The notes under the pieces were generated by a model. That model made no database searches, was not told where the DNA came from, and saw only the letters and a program-made list of their open reading frames with translations. From Alphaproteobacteria bacterium (GTDB lineage Bacteria; Pseudomonadota; Alphaproteobacteria; Rhizobiales; Xanthobacteraceae), in the NCBI GenBank assembly GCA_037200445.1, contig JBBCGH010000001.1, forward strand, positions 4,399,162 to 4,463,161: 64,000 nucleotides of DNA, written 5' to 3'. This document shows, in pieces, positions 8,318 to 16,807 of this stretch. The position numbers and the translations under genes were made by a program. The number at the start of each line of letters is the position of its first letter. Within the stretch, counting starts at the first letter, position 1.

Positions 8318-9283
8318 TCACTCGCTCTTGATGCCCGCGTCCTTGATGACCTTCGCCCACTTCGCGGTATCGGTGCGGATGATCGTGGCGAACGCATCGG
8401 GCGGGTCAGTGACCACATCGAGTCCGATCTTCCCGAAGTTCGCGCGCAGTTCGGGCTGCGATACGATTTTCACCGCTTCCTGATGCAGCTTCGCGATCGC
8501 CGCTGACGGCGTTCCGGCGGGCGCGAGCAACCCGAACCACGACGTCACCTCGAAATCCGGCACGCCCGACTCGATCATGGTCGGAAGCTCCGGCATGTTG
8601 GGCGAGCGCTGACGCGCCGTCATCGCAAGGCCGCGCAGCCTCCCTTCGCGCACGGTCGGCAGAATTGCACCGGCGTTCTGCAACGTCATGGTGACGCGCC
8701 CACCGATGACGTCGGTGAAATTCGCACCACGATAAGGAACATGCACGATGTCGAGACCGAACTGCCCCTTGAACACTTCTCCGGCAATGTGCTGCGGCGT
8801 TCCGGCGCCGGGGCTCGCGTAGGAGAGTTTGCCGGGCTGCGCTTTCGCGAGCGCGATCAGTTCGGCGACGCTCTTCGCCGGGACGTCATTGTTGACCGCA
8901 AGGATGCTCGGGGAGACAAGCAGGCGGGCGATCGGCGCAAGATCACGCGCCGGGTCGAAGGCCGGATTGGGCAGCAGCGACGGGTTGATAGTCATCGCCC
9001 CGTTCGCACCCCAGTACAGCGTGTAACCGTCGGGCGCGGATCGCGCGACGCGCTCGCCGCCGGCGCTGCCGCCCGCGCCCGGGACGTTCTCCACGGTCAC
9101 CGGTACATTCCACGCCTCGGTGAGCTTCTGCGCGAACATGCGCGCGCTGACATCGGTCGCGCTGCCGGGCGTGAAGCCGACGATCATGCGGATCGCGTGG
9201 TCCGGATAGGTCTGCGCGCGGGCGTGCCCTGCGGTGAGCAGCAATGAGAGCGTGATCAGGAGCGTGCGAACGAGCATGTTCAT
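8318..9283 (-). CDS. Bug/TctC-family solute receptor (third of three)
   Basis: 321-residue periplasmic binding protein with a Sec signal peptide ending AGHARA. It shows the Bug family signatures: YPDHAIRMIVGFTPGSATDV near the N-terminus, the ENVPGAGGS loop, DGYTLYWG, and VHVPYRGANFTDVIGG in the second lobe. Bug proteins bind carboxylates or small uncharged compounds and normally feed TctAB-type tripartite transporters. No TctA or TctB gene is in the window. It is last in a three-receptor series on the reverse strand, 22 nt after the previous stop, so it is probably co-transcribed. The ligand is unknown. Confidence 0.92.
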   Translation of the reverse strand: MNMLVRTLLITLSLLLTAGHARAQTYPDHAIRMIVGFTPGSATDVSARMFAQKLTEAWNVPVTVENVPGAGGSAGGERVARSAPDGYTLYWGANGAMTINPSLLPNPAFDPARDLAPIARLLVSPSILAVNNDVPAKSVAELIALAKAQPGKLSYASPGAGTPQHIAGEVFKGQFGLDIVHVPYRGANFTDVIGGRVTMTLQNAGAILPTVREGRLRGLAMTARQRSPNMPELPTMIESGVPDFEVTSWFGLLAPAGTPSAAIAKLHQEAVKIVSQPELRANFGKIGLDVVTDPPDAFATIIRTDTAKWAKVIKDAGIKSE

Positions 9284-9305
9284 TGCCGCCTCCCCTCTGC
9301 TGTCG

Positions 9306-10274
9306 TTACTCCGTCGCCTTGATCCCGGCTTCCTTGAGGATCTTCGCCCAGTAGGGAATTTCCTTCCGGATCACCTCGGCAAATTCCGCGGGCGTGCCGC
9401 CGATCACATCGAGCCCGTTGTCCTCGAAGCGCTTGCGGACATCCGGCATCGCCAGCACCGCCGCGGTGTCCTGATGAACCTTGTCGATGATCGCCTGGGG
9501 CGTGCCGGTGGGCGCGAGGAAGCCGAACCACGGCACGGCCTCGAAATCCGGGTACCCTCTCTCGATCATGGTCGGCAGGTCGGGCGCCGCCACCGAGCGC
9601 TTGCGCGAGGAGACCGCAAAGGCCCGCAGCCTTCCTTCTTTCACCAGCGGCGCAGCGTTCACCACGTTCAGGAAGGCCATATTGATGCGACCGGCGAGCA
9701 GGTCGGGGAGGATCGCGGTCGAGCCGCGATAGGCGATCGGCTGGATATTGGTTTTGGTCATGTACTTGAACAGCTCGTTCGCAAGATGCTGCGAGGAGCC
9801 CGTACCGGTATGGCCATACGTCAGTTCACCGGGCTTCGCCTTCGCAAGTGCGACGAGGTCCTGGATGCTGTTCACCGGCACGTCGGGGTGCACCACCAGC
9901 AGGTTCGCGGCGACGAAGATCTGCGTGATCGGGACGAAGTCCTTGACGGGATCGAACGAGAGCTTGTCGTAGAGGCTGACGCTCATGATCAGCGATGAGT
10001 TGCCGCCCATGAACAGCGTGTAGCCGTCAGGCGCAGCCTTTGCGGCGCGGTCGGCCGCGATGTTGCCGCTCGCGCCCGAGATGTTCTCGATCGTGACCGG
10101 CTTGCCCCACAGGATCGCGAGCTTGTCGGCGACGATGCGCGCTCCGACATCCGGCGCGGTTCCGGCCGGGAAGCCGACGAGAACGCGGACGTTTTGCTCG
10201 GGATAATGCGTTTGCGCGAGCGCGCCCGAGGTCAACAGAAGAAGAGAAATCGCGAGCCCAACAATTGCGCGCAT
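9306..10274 (-). CDS. Bug/TctC-family solute receptor (second of three)
   Basis: 322-residue periplasmic receptor with a Sec signal (AIVGLAISLLLLTSGALAQ). Family marks are RVLVGFPAGTAPDVGARIVA, ENISGASGN, DGYTLFMGGNSS and IQPIAYRGSTAILPDLLAGR. It starts 4 nt after the stop of the upstream paralogue, which suggests translational coupling. It clearly resembles its two neighbours yet is well diverged, so this is an old tandem duplication or an assembled set rather than a recent copy. No membrane transporter partner is present nearby. The ligand is not predictable from these motifs. Confidence 0.92.
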   Translation of the reverse strand: MRAIVGLAISLLLLTSGALAQTHYPEQNVRVLVGFPAGTAPDVGARIVADKLAILWGKPVTIENISGASGNIAADRAAKAAPDGYTLFMGGNSSLIMSVSLYDKLSFDPVKDFVPITQIFVAANLLVVHPDVPVNSIQDLVALAKAKPGELTYGHTGTGSSQHLANELFKYMTKTNIQPIAYRGSTAILPDLLAGRINMAFLNVVNAAPLVKEGRLRAFAVSSRKRSVAAPDLPTMIERGYPDFEAVPWFGFLAPTGTPQAIIDKVHQDTAAVLAMPDVRKRFEDNGLDVIGGTPAEFAEVIRKEIPYWAKILKEAGIKATE

Positions 10275-10278
10275 TCCT

Positions 10279-11247
10279 TCACTCCGGCTTGATATTCGCT
10301 GTCTTGATGATCGGCCACCACTTCTCGATTTCGGCCTTATGATACTTGCCGAGCGCCTCCGGCGTCTGCTGCGCGCGCGGCGGGATTTCGAGACCCAAAT
10401 CGGCGAGTCGCTTGCGCACCGTTGCGTCGGCCAACGCGTCCGTCACCGCGGCACTGAGCTTGGCGGTCACGTCCTTCGGCGTGCCTTTCGGAAGCCAGAA
10501 TGCATTCCAGACCGCCACGTGGAACGCCGGTAACCCGGCTTCGTCGGCGCTCGGCACGTCCGGCACGCCTGCGAGGCGCTTGTCGTCCGACACCACATAA
10601 GCCTTGATGCTGCCGGCCTTGATCTGATTGATCGAGTTCGACGTCTGGTCGACGATCATGTCGATTTGCCCGGCGACGAGATCCTGCATGGCAGGCCCGG
10701 TGCCGCGATACGGCACGAAGTTGAGCCTGGTGCCGGAGACGCTCTCGAAATACATCGCCGCAAGGTGCGAGGCGGAGCCGACCCCGGCCGTCCCCGTCGC
10801 CACCTGACCGGCATTCGCCTTGAGCAACGCGATCAATTCGCCGAGGTTCTTCGCCGGCAGCCCGTTCTTGGTCACGACCACCATTGGGTTGGTCGCGATG
10901 AGCGCCAGCGGCTCGAGATCGGTGAGCAGATCGAACTTGAGCGGATAGATCGCACCGGCCGCAACATGCGTGCCGGTGTTGCCCATGCTGATCGTGTAGC
11001 CGTCCGGCGCTGCCTGCGCGCCGCGCGTGGCGCCGATCGAGCCCCCGGCGCCGGTGACATTCTCGATCAGCACCGGCTGTCCGAGCGAAGCCCGCATCTT
11101 TTCGGCAACCGCGCGCCCGATCACATCGGTCGGCCCGCCGGCCGCGAACGGCACGATGATGGTGATCGGCCGCGATGGATACGCCTGCGCGTATGCGCCG
11201 CTAAGGCCGAGCGCAAGAAACGCCGCGGCCAGAATGACTCTTCGCAT
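10279..11247 (-). CDS. Bug/TctC-family solute receptor (first of three)
   Basis: 322-residue periplasmic receptor, promoter-proximal gene of the tandem set. A signal peptide (VILAAAFLALGLSGAYAQ) precedes the Bug fold: YPSRPITIIVPFAAGGPTDV, ENVTGAGGS, DGYTISMGNTGTH and LNFVPYRGTGPAMQDLVAG. The upstream gap to 11445 is AT-richer and holds two GTTAACCA-like boxes near 11324-11340 that could belong to the promoter. The expansion of receptors without transporter genes is typical of soil and environmental proteobacteria, where separate receptors are thought to share transport components encoded elsewhere. Confidence 0.92.
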   Translation of the reverse strand: MRRVILAAAFLALGLSGAYAQAYPSRPITIIVPFAAGGPTDVIGRAVAEKMRASLGQPVLIENVTGAGGSIGATRGAQAAPDGYTISMGNTGTHVAAGAIYPLKFDLLTDLEPLALIATNPMVVVTKNGLPAKNLGELIALLKANAGQVATGTAGVGSASHLAAMYFESVSGTRLNFVPYRGTGPAMQDLVAGQIDMIVDQTSNSINQIKAGSIKAYVVSDDKRLAGVPDVPSADEAGLPAFHVAVWNAFWLPKGTPKDVTAKLSAAVTDALADATVRKRLADLGLEIPPRAQQTPEALGKYHKAEIEKWWPIIKTANIKPE

Positions 11248-11444
11248 GTCCCCTCTTCTCCCTCGAACCCATTGCTGGTTCTTGGGTGCAAGTCTGGCGT
11301 AACGGCAGGCGGACCGCCACCGTTAACCACTCGTTAACCATAATTCACGGATTCGCCCTTATTTCCCAACAGCTTCGCCGCAGTTCCCGGCGATATCGAG
11401 CGTGGGAACGGCACGGTGGAAGGCTGCATGCTTCGAGAGACACG

Positions 11445-11612
11445 ATGTTCAGACGCTCATCCAAAGTCGGCTTCGCCATGCCGGCGCTTCGCGCCGACGC
11501 GCCGCAAGACACCCTGCCCGCACTGATCGCAACGCTTTCACTCGGCGTCTCCATCGCCGTGCTTCTCACCGCCGTCACCTTCAGCGCCGCCCGCGCCGCC
11601 CAACTTTTCTGA
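11445..11612 (+). CDS. Small single-span membrane protein
   Basis: A 55-residue ORF starting ATG (MFRRSSKVGFAMPALRAD) with GAGAG eight bases upstream. One hydrophobic span (LPALIATLSLGVSIAVLLTA) is followed by TFSAARAAQLF. The basic N-terminus followed by the span suggests an inner-membrane protein. It lies in the gap between the divergent Bug receptors and the sugar dehydrogenase, 47 nt before the latter. I do not recognise a family; the reading frame could be fortuitous. Confidence 0.45.
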   Translation: MFRRSSKVGFAMPALRADAPQDTLPALIATLSLGVSIAVLLTAVTFSAARAAQLF

Positions 11613-11659
11613 TACTTTCGCGTATCCCGACCGAGACTCTTGCGCGGAAGGAATTCGCC

Positions 11660-12781
11660 ATGCGGCGAGCGCTTATCTTTCTCCTCGCCGCTTGCTGCGT
11701 GACGCCGGCTTTCGCGCAGACGTTTCCCTCGAGCGCGGGCAATCTTTCCGTCGAGACGGTCGCACGCGGGCTCGATCATCCCTGGGGTCTCGCATTCCTG
11801 GCCGACGGACGAATGCTTGTGACCGAGCGGCCGGGCCGCATGCGTATCGTCACGCGCGACGGCAAGTTATCGCCGCCCCTCGCAAACGTACCGCAAGTGC
11901 GGGCCTCCGGTCAGGGCGGATTGCACGATGTCGCGCTCGACCGCGATTTCGCCTCCAACAAGACGATCTATTTCTGCTTCGCGGAGCCGGCCTCCGGCGG
12001 CGGACGGACATCACTTGCCCGCGCGCGCCTCGCTGATGGCAAAGCGCCCCAGCTCGACGACGTGAAGGTGGTCTTCCGCCAGGAAGGACCGCTGTCGGGC
12101 GGCAACCACTATGGATGCCGCATCGTGCAGGGCCGTGACGACAATCTCTGGCTCACCATGGGCGACCACTGGGCCTACCGCAACGAGGCGCAAAACCTCG
12201 GCAATCATCTCGGCAAGATCGTGCGCGTCACGACGGACGGCGCAGCACCTCCCGACAATCCGTTCGTGGGACGCAATGATGCGAAGCCGGAGATCTGGAG
12301 CTACGGCCACCGCAACAGCCAAGGCGCCGCGCTGCATCCCGTGACCGGCAAGCTGTGGGAGCATGAGCACGGGCCCATGGGCGGCGACGAGGTCAACATT
12401 CCGCTTGCGGGCAAGAACTATGGCTGGCCCGTGATCGGCTACGGCGTCAACTACGACGGCACGAAAGCCCACGAGTCGAGCGCGAAGCCCGGCATGGAAC
12501 AGCCGATCAAATACTGGGTGCCGTCGATCGCGCCCTCCGGCATGGCGTTCTACACCGCCGATCTGTTCCCGGCCTGGAAGGGCAATCTGTTCGTTGGTGC
12601 GCTGGCCGGACAGATGCTGGTGCGGCTCGAACTTGACGGCGAGACCGTCACCAAGGAGGAACGGCTGCTGACCGGCCTCGGCGAGCGCATCCGCGACGTG
12701 CGGCAAGGTCCGGACGGCGCGCTCTGGTTGCTGACCGACGCCGGCAGCGGGCGCGTGCTGCGCCTGGCGCCGGCGCGCTGA
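11660..12781 (+). CDS. PQQ-dependent aldose sugar dehydrogenase-like beta-propeller (YliI/Asd type)
   Basis: 373-residue secreted protein; the ATG at 11660 follows GGAAGGAA. After the signal peptide (RALIFLLAACCVTPAFAQ) come the hallmarks of the soluble glucose/aldose dehydrogenase six-bladed propeller: GLDHPWGLAFLADGRMLVTE, GQGGLHDVALDRDF, the central GHRNSQGAALHP with HEHGPMGGDEVN, and a late DVRQGPDGALWLLTD. These enzymes oxidise aldoses in the periplasm using pyrroloquinoline quinone, passing electrons to the respiratory chain. No PQQ synthesis genes are in the window. It appears monocistronic. The physiological sugar is unknown. Confidence 0.88.
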   Translation: MRRALIFLLAACCVTPAFAQTFPSSAGNLSVETVARGLDHPWGLAFLADGRMLVTERPGRMRIVTRDGKLSPPLANVPQVRASGQGGLHDVALDRDFASNKTIYFCFAEPASGGGRTSLARARLADGKAPQLDDVKVVFRQEGPLSGGNHYGCRIVQGRDDNLWLTMGDHWAYRNEAQNLGNHLGKIVRVTTDGAAPPDNPFVGRNDAKPEIWSYGHRNSQGAALHPVTGKLWEHEHGPMGGDEVNIPLAGKNYGWPVIGYGVNYDGTKAHESSAKPGMEQPIKYWVPSIAPSGMAFYTADLFPAWKGNLFVGALAGQMLVRLELDGETVTKEERLLTGLGERIRDVRQGPDGALWLLTDAGSGRVLRLAPAR

Positions 12782-12933
12782 CGGGACCGCAGGGAACCGC
12801 TTCGTTCAAAACGGAGTTCCATCGCCTTTGGCGGATACTCCTCCGAAAAATGATTTCATCTTAGGTTGTACACGTGTCATACTCTCCGCCTAGCCTGCGG
12901 GGCGAATGGACCGCCGAACATTGGAGCGCGTCA

Positions 12934-14511
12934 ATGACACGCAAGACTTGCCTGCCTTTTGCCGTAGCACTGGGAATGACACTGAGCCTTGCCGCCAGCA
13001 CGTCTGTGCCGGCGCAGACGCCGACACCACCGCTGCCCCCTTATCTCGCCAACTTCAACGCGGCGCAGAACTGGAGTTTCGCGCCGACCCTGACGTCGCA
13101 GCTCCCCGGCGACGCGTTCACGCCGGCGATCGGCCCCCTCGTGCAACAGCAGCAGTTCCAGCTGATCCAGCGCCTGTTCGACCTGTGGTCATGGCAGGCG
13201 TTTCTCGCGATGAACTGGCCGACCGATTCGAGCGGCGCGCCTGCGTCCTCGATCACCGGCTACAGTGCGACCTATGCGCCCCTGTGGAGCGCCTGGCACG
13301 ATGCCGGAGAAATCTATCTGCCGAACGGCGCCAAGCCTGTACCCTGCGGCCAGCCGACCGCCGCGCTGCAAGCCTCGCGCGGCCGCAACTTGGCGGCCTT
13401 TGCGCGCAGGAACGTCGCGGCACCGCCGGCAGCCGCCGCCGAATCGAGAACCGCAACGCGCGTCCTGCTGAACGTATCGGCAGTCGGAGAGCTACTGCAC
13501 GGCAGGGCGCCGGCAGCGCCGAGCAAGACCAAGATAAACGAGATCGATCAGGCTTTCTCCGGCCCGCTGTTCGACCAGAACGGCAACCCCACCTTCTACG
13601 AAATCCTGATGGACAACAACGAGGTCGGCTACCTCTGCGCCAACACGCTTTACAACCTCAATGGCCAGATCGCCTTCTCGTCAAATTCTGCGAACAAGGT
13701 CCAGTTCCCGTCCGGCACCTGGCAACAGAACGGAAGCGGGGCGTTCGAGCTCAAGCTGGCCTGGAGGATCCTCACCACGAGCGACAATGCCGCGCGCTTC
13801 TTCAACATGCCGGCCTATGTCTTCCTCAACAATCAGTGGGTCCAGCGCACCATCGGCCTGGTCGGCCTGCACATCGCGCACAAGACGCAGAACGCGCCGC
13901 AATGGATCTGGTCGACCTTCGAGCAGGTCGACAATCTTTCCGTCGATGCGGTCGCAAATCCCACCGGAAATCCCTCCTATTTCAATCCCAACTGTCCGAC
14001 CTGCCTCGTGAACATCCCGCCGAGCGGCAACCCGCCGGTCAACACGCCGGTCCAGGTGCTGCGGATGATTCCGATCCCGCTGGACAAGCAGACGCTCAAC
14101 AGCCAGGCGCAGGCGGCGCTGAGGGCACAGAACTCGGTCTGGCAATACTATCAGCTCATCGACACGCAATGGCCGACCAATCCGTCCGCACCGCCGACGC
14201 CACCCGGCGACAACAACCTGCCGCAATCGATCAACAACAAGCCGGGCGGAAACCCGACTCCGGTCTACCTGACCAACGCCACGATGGAGACCTACTTCCA
14301 GGCCGGCAATCAGAACGCCGGCAACATGGAGGAGGGCGGCCCGACCAGCAGTCAGCAGGCGTTCGGCACCGAAAGCTGCATGGGATGCCATTCATCGGCC
14401 GGCATTGCGACGTCGGGGACCAACCTGAACAACGTCAACTTCAGCGGCCAGCTCACCGCCGACTTCTCCTGGCTGATGCAGATGAAGGCAAAGTTCGCCA
14501 CCAGCCCGTGA
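12934..14511 (+). CDS. Secreted mono-haem protein, uncharacterised
   Basis: 525-residue exported protein. The ATG at 12934 is preferred over 12874 because GGAG lies 8 nt upstream and a signal peptide follows at once (LPFAVALGMTLSLAASTSVPAQ). The only recognisable motif is a single c-type haem site, ESCMGCHSSAG, near residue 485, close to the C-terminus. The earlier 450 residues include WSWQAFLAMNWPTDSSG and APLWSAWHDAGEIYLP and are rich in Asn, Pro and Gln. The haem-at-the-end layout suggests a large substrate-binding or catalytic part with a terminal electron-transfer site. No operon partner is evident. The catalytic function, if any, is unknown. Confidence 0.75.
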   Translation: MTRKTCLPFAVALGMTLSLAASTSVPAQTPTPPLPPYLANFNAAQNWSFAPTLTSQLPGDAFTPAIGPLVQQQQFQLIQRLFDLWSWQAFLAMNWPTDSSGAPASSITGYSATYAPLWSAWHDAGEIYLPNGAKPVPCGQPTAALQASRGRNLAAFARRNVAAPPAAAAESRTATRVLLNVSAVGELLHGRAPAAPSKTKINEIDQAFSGPLFDQNGNPTFYEILMDNNEVGYLCANTLYNLNGQIAFSSNSANKVQFPSGTWQQNGSGAFELKLAWRILTTSDNAARFFNMPAYVFLNNQWVQRTIGLVGLHIAHKTQNAPQWIWSTFEQVDNLSVDAVANPTGNPSYFNPNCPTCLVNIPPSGNPPVNTPVQVLRMIPIPLDKQTLNSQAQAALRAQNSVWQYYQLIDTQWPTNPSAPPTPPGDNNLPQSINNKPGGNPTPVYLTNATMETYFQAGNQNAGNMEEGGPTSSQQAFGTESCMGCHSSAGIATSGTNLNNVNFSGQLTADFSWLMQMKAKFATSP

Positions 14512-14542
14512 TGGCCGCCTGGCGCTCATAACGGCCTGCGAG

Positions 14543-14567
14543 TGTGATCCGACGTTGTTGGATCACA
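14543..14567 (+). terminator. Stem-loop after the mono-haem protein gene
   Basis: TGTGATCC and GGATCACA form a perfect 8-bp stem around a 9-nt loop, 32 nt after the stop codon. The following bases are pyrimidine-rich but not a U-run, so this is either a terminator or a transcript-end stabiliser. TGTGA/TCACA halves also resemble a CRP/FNR-type site, but the position downstream of a gene argues against that. Confidence 0.45.
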
Positions 14568-14739
14568 TTCCTCGCCCTTCCCTCCGCGTGCTGCGGGTCG
14601 CGAATGGCGAACATCAGCAGAAGTTATGTGACAAACCCGCCCTGATCCCTTAAGAAGCGCGCCGTCCAGACAAGAGGGTCGTGTCGCGAGTCTGCGCCCG
14701 CGAGGTGCAGGCGCGAACGCGGCCCTTCGCGGGTCTCAC

Positions 14740-16620
14740 ATGTTCGCGCTGTTCGAACGGCTCTTGCGGCCGACCGCCATCTCCGACACGCCGGAGCCCC
14801 CACCGGGGCTGATCGCGTTTTATTGGCATTTCGCGCGCCAGGCCAAAGGCCTGTTCGTCGCGCTGTTTTGCGCCGGTTTCGTCGTCGCGCTGCTCGACAT
14901 CACGATCCCGGTCTTCATCGGGCGCGTGGTGACGCTCGTCACCACGTCGAAACCAGAGGAAGTGTTCGCGCAATCGTGGCACCTGCTGCTCGGCATGGCC
15001 GCCGTGCTGGTGATCGTGCGTCCGCTCATGATCATGACGCAGCACCTGACGATGAATCAGGCGATTGCGGCGAACGTCGGTAACCGCATCCGCTGGCAGA
15101 ACCATTGGCATGTGGTGCGCCAGTCGTGGACGTTCTTCCAGAACGATTTCGCCGGACGCATCGCGAACCGCGTGATGCAGACCGGCCCGGCGATGCGCGA
15201 GAGCCTGGTCGCACTGCTGACCGCCGTGTGGTTCATCGTCGTCTACGGAACCAGCGCGCTGATCCTGCTCTCCGCGGCCAATCCGTGGCTTGCGCTGCCG
15301 GTGATCGCGTGGTTTGCGGGCTACATCGCGATGCTGACGGTGTTCGTGCCGCGGATGCGCGACCGCTCGAAGAGCGTGTCCGAAGCGCGCTCCGCGCTCA
15401 CCGGCCGCATCGTCGACAGCTACACGAACATCCTGACCGTGAAGCTGTTCGCGCGCGCGCGCGAGGAAGACGCCTATGTGCGCGAGGCGGTCGACGATCA
15501 CACCGGCCGCTTCCATGCGCAGCTTCGGCTCAACACGCTGTTTGCCTTCACGCTCACATCGCTCAACGCGATGATGGTCACCGGCACCGGCGCGCTCGCG
15601 ATCCTGCTGTGGCAGCAGGGTCATGTGAGTGTCGGCGTCGTCGCGATGGCGCTGCCGATGACAATGCAGATCAGCAGCGCATCGGGCTGGGTCGCCTGGC
15701 AGGTGACCGGCATCTTCGAGAACATCGGCGTCGTGCAGGAAGGCATGATGACGATCGCGCGGCCGATCGGGCTCGTCGACGCGCCCGACGCGCCGCCGCT
15801 CGCCGTCACACGCGGCGAGGTCGAGTTCGAGGGCGTGCGCTTCGGCTATGGCCGCGCGCCACGCGTCGGCAGCGATGGGCAGGTGCATAATTTTCCCGTC
15901 ATGGACGACCTGACGCTCACCGTCGCACCGGGCGAGAAGGTCGGACTCGTCGGCCGTTCGGGCGCGGGCAAGTCCACGCTGGTCAATCTGCTGCTGCGCT
16001 TCTTCGACCTGGAAGGCGGCCGCATCCTGATCGACGGGCAGGACATCGCATACGTCACGCAGGAGAGCCTGCGTTCGCAGATTTCGGTGGTCACGCAGGA
16101 TACCTCGCTGCTGCATCGCTCGATCCAAGACAACATCCGGTATGGGCGGCCCGATGCGACCGACGACGAGATCGTCGCGGCAGCGCGGCTCGCGCATGCG
16201 CAGGAGTTCATCCTCGATCTGGAGGACTGGAAAGGCCGGCGCGGCTACGACGCGCAGGTCGGCGAGCGCGGCGTGAAGCTGTCAGGCGGGCAGCGCCAGC
16301 GCATTGCGATCGCGCGCGTGATCCTGAAAGACGCGCCGATCCTGGTGCTCGACGAGGCGACCTCAGCACTCGACAGCGAAGTGGAGGCCGCGATCCAGCA
16401 AAGCCTCGGCACGCTGATCGCCGGCAAGACCGTGATCGCCATCGCGCACCGGCTCTCCACCATCGCGCGTATGGACCGGCTGATCGTGCTCGATCATGGC
16501 CGTATCGTCGAGCAGGGCAAGCACGCTGACCTGCTGCGCGCGAACGGGCATTACGCGGCGCTGTGGCAGCGCCAGTCCGGCGGCTTCATCGATGCCGAGG
16601 AACAGCAGGCGGCGGAGTAG
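14740..16620 (+). CDS. ABC exporter, fused permease-ATPase half-transporter
   Basis: 626-residue type-I ABC exporter. Residues ~35-330 hold six predicted membrane spans (LFVALFCAGFVVALLDITIP is the first). The ATPase domain has Walker A GRSGAGKST near residue 405, Q-loop VVTQDTSLLHR, signature LSGGQRQRIAIARV near 514, Walker B ILVLDEATSALD and the H-loop in AIAHRLSTI. It should work as a homodimer. The insert RAPRVGSDGQVHNFPVMDD before the nucleotide-binding core is unusual in length. Exporters of this type move lipids, peptides or drugs. It stands alone, with no partner to suggest a substrate. The long reverse ORF over it is an antisense shadow. Confidence 0.92.
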   Translation: MFALFERLLRPTAISDTPEPPPGLIAFYWHFARQAKGLFVALFCAGFVVALLDITIPVFIGRVVTLVTTSKPEEVFAQSWHLLLGMAAVLVIVRPLMIMTQHLTMNQAIAANVGNRIRWQNHWHVVRQSWTFFQNDFAGRIANRVMQTGPAMRESLVALLTAVWFIVVYGTSALILLSAANPWLALPVIAWFAGYIAMLTVFVPRMRDRSKSVSEARSALTGRIVDSYTNILTVKLFARAREEDAYVREAVDDHTGRFHAQLRLNTLFAFTLTSLNAMMVTGTGALAILLWQQGHVSVGVVAMALPMTMQISSASGWVAWQVTGIFENIGVVQEGMMTIARPIGLVDAPDAPPLAVTRGEVEFEGVRFGYGRAPRVGSDGQVHNFPVMDDLTLTVAPGEKVGLVGRSGAGKSTLVNLLLRFFDLEGGRILIDGQDIAYVTQESLRSQISVVTQDTSLLHRSIQDNIRYGRPDATDDEIVAAARLAHAQEFILDLEDWKGRRGYDAQVGERGVKLSGGQRQRIAIARVILKDAPILVLDEATSALDSEVEAAIQQSLGTLIAGKTVIAIAHRLSTIARMDRLIVLDHGRIVEQGKHADLLRANGHYAALWQRQSGGFIDAEEQQAAE

Positions 16621-16807
16621 GCTGTGTCCCGCACGCGGTGCAACGTGAAACGGTGCACCGCAGATGCGGGACCGGCCAACGCTCCGAGGTCTGGGCGATC
16701 CCGGGTCTGCAGCGCATCACCATAAGGCCGCTACGGGGCCGTCTAAGGACGTCGACCCGTTTGCGTCGGCTATGGTGCTGCGCTGCGCCCGGGACACGAA
16801 ACTCGGG

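Noticed and set aside
14543-14567. CRP/FNR-type operator from TGTGA and TCACA halves
   Set aside because: The spacing (15 nt between the TGTGA and TCACA cores) and the location after a stop codon, far from the next gene's start, favour a transcript-end hairpin.
14650-16197. 515-codon reverse ORF
   Set aside because: Antisense shadow of the ABC exporter; His/Arg/Asp-rich low-complexity product.
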